Assembly (NCBI GenBank): GCA_040255445.1
Contig: JBDZUZ010000046.1
Span: forward strand, 1 to 23,841
Reading direction: 5' to 3'
DNA from: JBDZUZ01 sp040255445
GTDB lineage: Bacteria > Planctomycetota > Phycisphaerae > Phycisphaerales > UBA1924
Length of the DNA stretch: 23,841 nt
The notes under the pieces were generated by a model. The model made no database searches and was not told where the DNA came from. It worked only from the letters and a program-made list of their open reading frames with translations. Positions 22,731 to 23,841 of this stretch are shown here, in pieces (the stretch's first letter is position 1; each line of letters begins with the position of its first letter). The position numbers and the translations under genes were made by a program.

Positions 22731-23841
22731 GTGCGGCCAGCATCAGCGACAGCGACCGCGGAGACCGCCGCTCCGTTGCCCACACCCGGGGCAGCGCCGG
22801 GGTCGGGCCCGCTGCGGCTGACGGTCTCGGCCCGCCGGTACCACTTTCACGGCCCGGGGCTCATCTACATCGTGACGACAGTCGTGCTCGTGCTGGGCGC
22901 GATCAACGGGCAGAACAACCTGCTCTTCTGGATCTTCGGCCTCGCGGTCGGAGGGCTCTTGGTCTCGGGCGTGCTCAGCGGCGCTGCGCTCATGGGCATC
23001 GACATCACCCGCGAGCCGTCGCCGATCGGCTCGGTCGATCAGCCGATGCAGATCCGCTACCGGGTTCGCAACCGCAACCGGTTCTTCTCGGCCTTCGCGT
23101 TGTACATCGAGGAGCTCCCGACCGAGGGGCCCAGCGAGGAGTTCGCGCCCTGGTGGGAACGGATGCCGGGGCCGGTGGCGTTCGCGGCGTCCGTGCCGGC
23201 GCGGGGGGAAGTCACGGCGACGGCGACGATCCGCCCGACGGCGCGGGGGCCGTGTGACTTCTGGGCGGTGCGGGTGTGGACGACGTTCCCCTTCGGCCTG
23301 ACGCGCAAGTCGGTGACTTTCACGGGGGCGCAGCGGGCGCTGGTGCGTCCGGCGGTCCTCATGCCAGAGCCGGGCATGCTCGATCGGGCTCTGGGCGCGG
23401 GCGAGGCCGGGCAGGGGCGGCGCGATCCCAGCGGCGCTGGCGAGTTCCATTCGCTCCGCGAGTTCGTCCCCGGCGACAGCCGCCGGTTGATCGCTTGGCG
23501 GCCCTCGGCGCGGCTGGGGACGACGGTTGTGCGCGAGACCGAGGAGCGGCCCGCCGACCGGCTCTGGCTCGTGCTCGATGTCACCGAACCGGGCCCGCAG
23601 ATGGAACGGCTCATCAGTTTCGGCGCGGGTGTCGCGAGCGCGATGCTCCGCGATGGGCGAGAGGTGGGTGTCATGGCCGGGTCGCACCTGGTCGTGGCCT
23701 ACGCCCGCGTCGGCCAGCGGCACATGGAGAACATCCTCAACGGGCTGGCATCGCTCGACCCGGAGATGGTGAGCCGGGCGCAGCAGAGCCCGCCTGTGCG
23801 GCGACGCGATGGGCTGCTGGTGCTGCACACCGGCGCTCAGC
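22731..23841 (+). CDS. DUF58 domain protein, 3' end beyond window
   Basis: Partial: 370 codons are visible and open to the window end. A Pro/Ala-rich start is followed by two transmembrane segments (about 42-60 and 64-88), then a beta-rich region, and the DUF58 signature GAGEFHSLREFVPGDSRRLI (236-255), with WRPSARLG and VVRETEE after it. The following segment (LWLVLDVTEPG) resembles the start of a vWA-like fold. DUF58 proteins usually sit next to a MoxR AAA ATPase and transglutaminase-like proteins; their function is poorly known. The GTG at 22731 is the first start in this frame after the scpB stop and has GGAGG 4 nt upstream. A moxR or transglutaminase gene may follow outside the window. 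Confidence 0.88.
   Translation, partial: MRPASATATAETAAPLPTPGAAPGSGPLRLTVSARRYHFHGPGLIYIVTTVVLVLGAINGQNNLLFWIFGLAVGGLLVSGVLSGAALMGIDITREPSPIGSVDQPMQIRYRVRNRNRFFSAFALYIEELPTEGPSEEFAPWWERMPGPVAFAASVPARGEVTATATIRPTARGPCDFWAVRVWTTFPFGLTRKSVTFTGAQRALVRPAVLMPEPGMLDRALGAGEAGQGRRDPSGAGEFHSLREFVPGDSRRLIAWRPSARLGTTVVRETEERPADRLWLVLDVTEPGPQMERLISFGAGVASAMLRDGREVGVMAGSHLVVAYARVGQRHMENILNGLASLDPEMVSRAQQSPPVRRRDGLLVLHTGAQ

Noticed and set aside
22743..23828. 361-codon minus-strand frame near the right edge
   Set aside because: The plus-strand frame at 22731 is open to the window end and carries the DUF58 signature and transmembrane segments.

Overview
This is a GC-rich, gene-dense bacterial chromosome segment with no phage, insertion sequence or CRISPR array. 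The RecA sequence, the stand-alone acyl-CoA carboxylase beta subunit, the TPR-rich and Tat-lipoprotein genes, and the long false ORFs caused by high GC suggest a planctomycete, probably class Phycisphaerae. This is an inference from sequence style, not a database result.

The left part (187-10869) is an acyl-CoA catabolism block, mostly on the minus strand. In transcription order it holds an acyl-CoA carboxylase carboxyltransferase subunit, a cytoplasmic TPR protein, HMG-CoA lyase, a crotonase-fold protein lacking both catalytic glutamates (4-bp overlap with the lyase), a methylglutaconyl-CoA hydratase-like crotonase, a classical enoyl-CoA hydratase with both glutamates, and a VLCAD/ACAD9-like acyl-CoA dehydrogenase. 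Carboxylase, hydratase and lyase match the lower leucine/isovalerate pathway (3-methylcrotonyl-CoA to acetoacetate plus acetyl-CoA). The biotin carboxylase subunit is not in the window. One plus-strand gene for a double-anchored membrane protein of unknown function (6083-7282) interrupts the block.

The middle (11010-14614) has a Tat-exported FAD amine-oxidase-like lipoprotein, a 594-bp intergenic stretch with a degenerate 42-bp tandem repeat and other repeats, then recA with a recognisable promoter and terminator, and a tRNA-Leu(CAG) with its own promoter and terminator.

The right part (14748-23841) is mostly plus-strand housekeeping: a small membrane protein, an RNase HII-fold protein with an altered GRG motif, RibD (4-bp overlap), YgfZ on the minus strand (its 3' end overlaps ribD by 51 bp), an M42 metallopeptidase, a queuosine-precursor transporter, a cobalamin-binding/MeaB GTPase fusion, ScpB, and a DUF58 protein cut by the window end. 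The B12-MeaB fusion probably serves a methylmalonyl-CoA-type mutase encoded elsewhere, which fits the acyl-CoA theme of the left part.

Most of the window is ordinary. The places most worth a second look are the repeat array upstream of recA, the altered RNase HII-like protein, the glutamate-less crotonase, and the B12-MeaB fusion without a mutase domain. Promoters in this genome appear to use a -10 of the form TANNNT, sometimes only 6-9 nt before the start codon, which suggests some leaderless transcripts.
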